From positions 1-23,255 of the forward strand of contig JBAWXE010000037.1 of the NCBI GenBank assembly GCA_037144255.1: a stretch of 23,255 nt of DNA, read 5' to 3'. Shown here piece after piece: positions 23,128-23,255 of the stretch; positions within the stretch are counted from its first letter, which is position 1, and every line of letters starts with the position of its first letter. Made by a program: the position numbers and the translations under genes. The notes below the pieces were generated by a model, which searched no databases, was not told where the DNA came from, and worked only from the letters and a program-made list of their open reading frames with translations. Origin of the DNA: JBAWXE01 sp037144255 (GTDB lineage: Bacteria; Bacteroidota; Bacteroidia; Chitinophagales; Chitinophagaceae).

Positions 23128-23255
23128 ATGGCCACAGCAAAAAAAGCTGCTAAAAAAGCAGCACCGGCAAAAAAAGCAGCTCCTAAAAAAGCAGCAAAAA
23201 AAGCAGCTCCTAAGAAAGCTGCAGCTCCAAAAAAGGCAGCAGCTAAGAAAGCGGC
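23128..23255 (+). CDS. Lys/Ala-rich histone H1-like DNA-binding protein, 3'-truncated by the window
   Basis: 42 codons are visible from the ATG at 23128 to the window edge, with no stop. Composition is almost only Lys, Ala and Pro, in tandem AAKKAAPKK units, like the C-terminal tail of eukaryotic histone H1 and of bacterial H1-like nucleoid proteins. Such tails bind DNA by charge. The DNA itself is a run of near-identical AAAAAAGCAGCT-type repeats, prone to slippage and length change. It sits 54 bases after rpmA. Whether a folded domain follows cannot be seen. Confidence 0.75.
   Translation, partial: MATAKKAAKKAAPAKKAAPKKAAKKAAPKKAAAPKKAAAKKA

Overview
The window looks like part of the chromosome of a Bacteroidota bacterium, probably Chitinophagia/Chitinophagaceae-like; the family-level placement is an inference. 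The DNA is AT-rich. Genes have little Shine-Dalgarno signal, and many starts overlap or abut the preceding stop. The one clear promoter, ahead of rplU, has the Bacteroidota-type TTTG / TAnnTTTG elements. Housekeeping genes at the right end (rplU, rpmA and a Lys/Ala-rich histone H1-like gene) fit that group.

Region 1 (1-17951, all + strand) is the downstream part of a large surface-glycan (O-antigen, capsule or exopolysaccharide) operon that enters from the left. No gap between genes exceeds about 40 bases and it ends at a strong hairpin. In order it encodes: two polytopic membrane proteins of GT-C glycosyltransferase/polymerase type; a hexapeptide-repeat acetyltransferase; a fused E1 alpha-beta 2-oxoacid dehydrogenase; a lipoyl E2 acyltransferase with an unusual C-terminal Cys4 knuckle; an AcpS-type phosphopantetheinyl transferase with an extra N-terminal domain; an AsnB-like amidotransferase; a GT4 glycosyltransferase interrupted by one in-frame stop; a HisH-HisF-WbpG trio of the kind that makes acetamidino sugars; a second AsnB-like enzyme; a GNAT acetyltransferase; an ExoA-like GT2; a DegT-family sugar aminotransferase; and a PglC/WcaJ-type initiating phosphoglycosyl transferase. 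I infer that the polymer carries an amidinated amino sugar and probably uronamide or other amide groups. An acyl group made by the E1/E2 pair may also be placed on a sugar. The E1-E2-phosphopantetheinyl transferase module inside a glycan locus is the most unusual system here.

Region 2 (17952-22470) holds two convergent pairs, each separated by a perfect bidirectional hairpin: the glycan operon against a secreted leucine-rich-repeat protein (- strand), and an S41 C-terminal processing protease (+) against a GH3-family adenylate-forming protein (-).

Region 3 (22471-23255) is the ribosomal rplU-rpmA operon, followed by the start of a Lys/Ala-rich histone H1-like gene that runs off the right edge. 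I saw no tRNA, rRNA, insertion sequence or CRISPR array, and no gene-free stretch longer than 300 bases.
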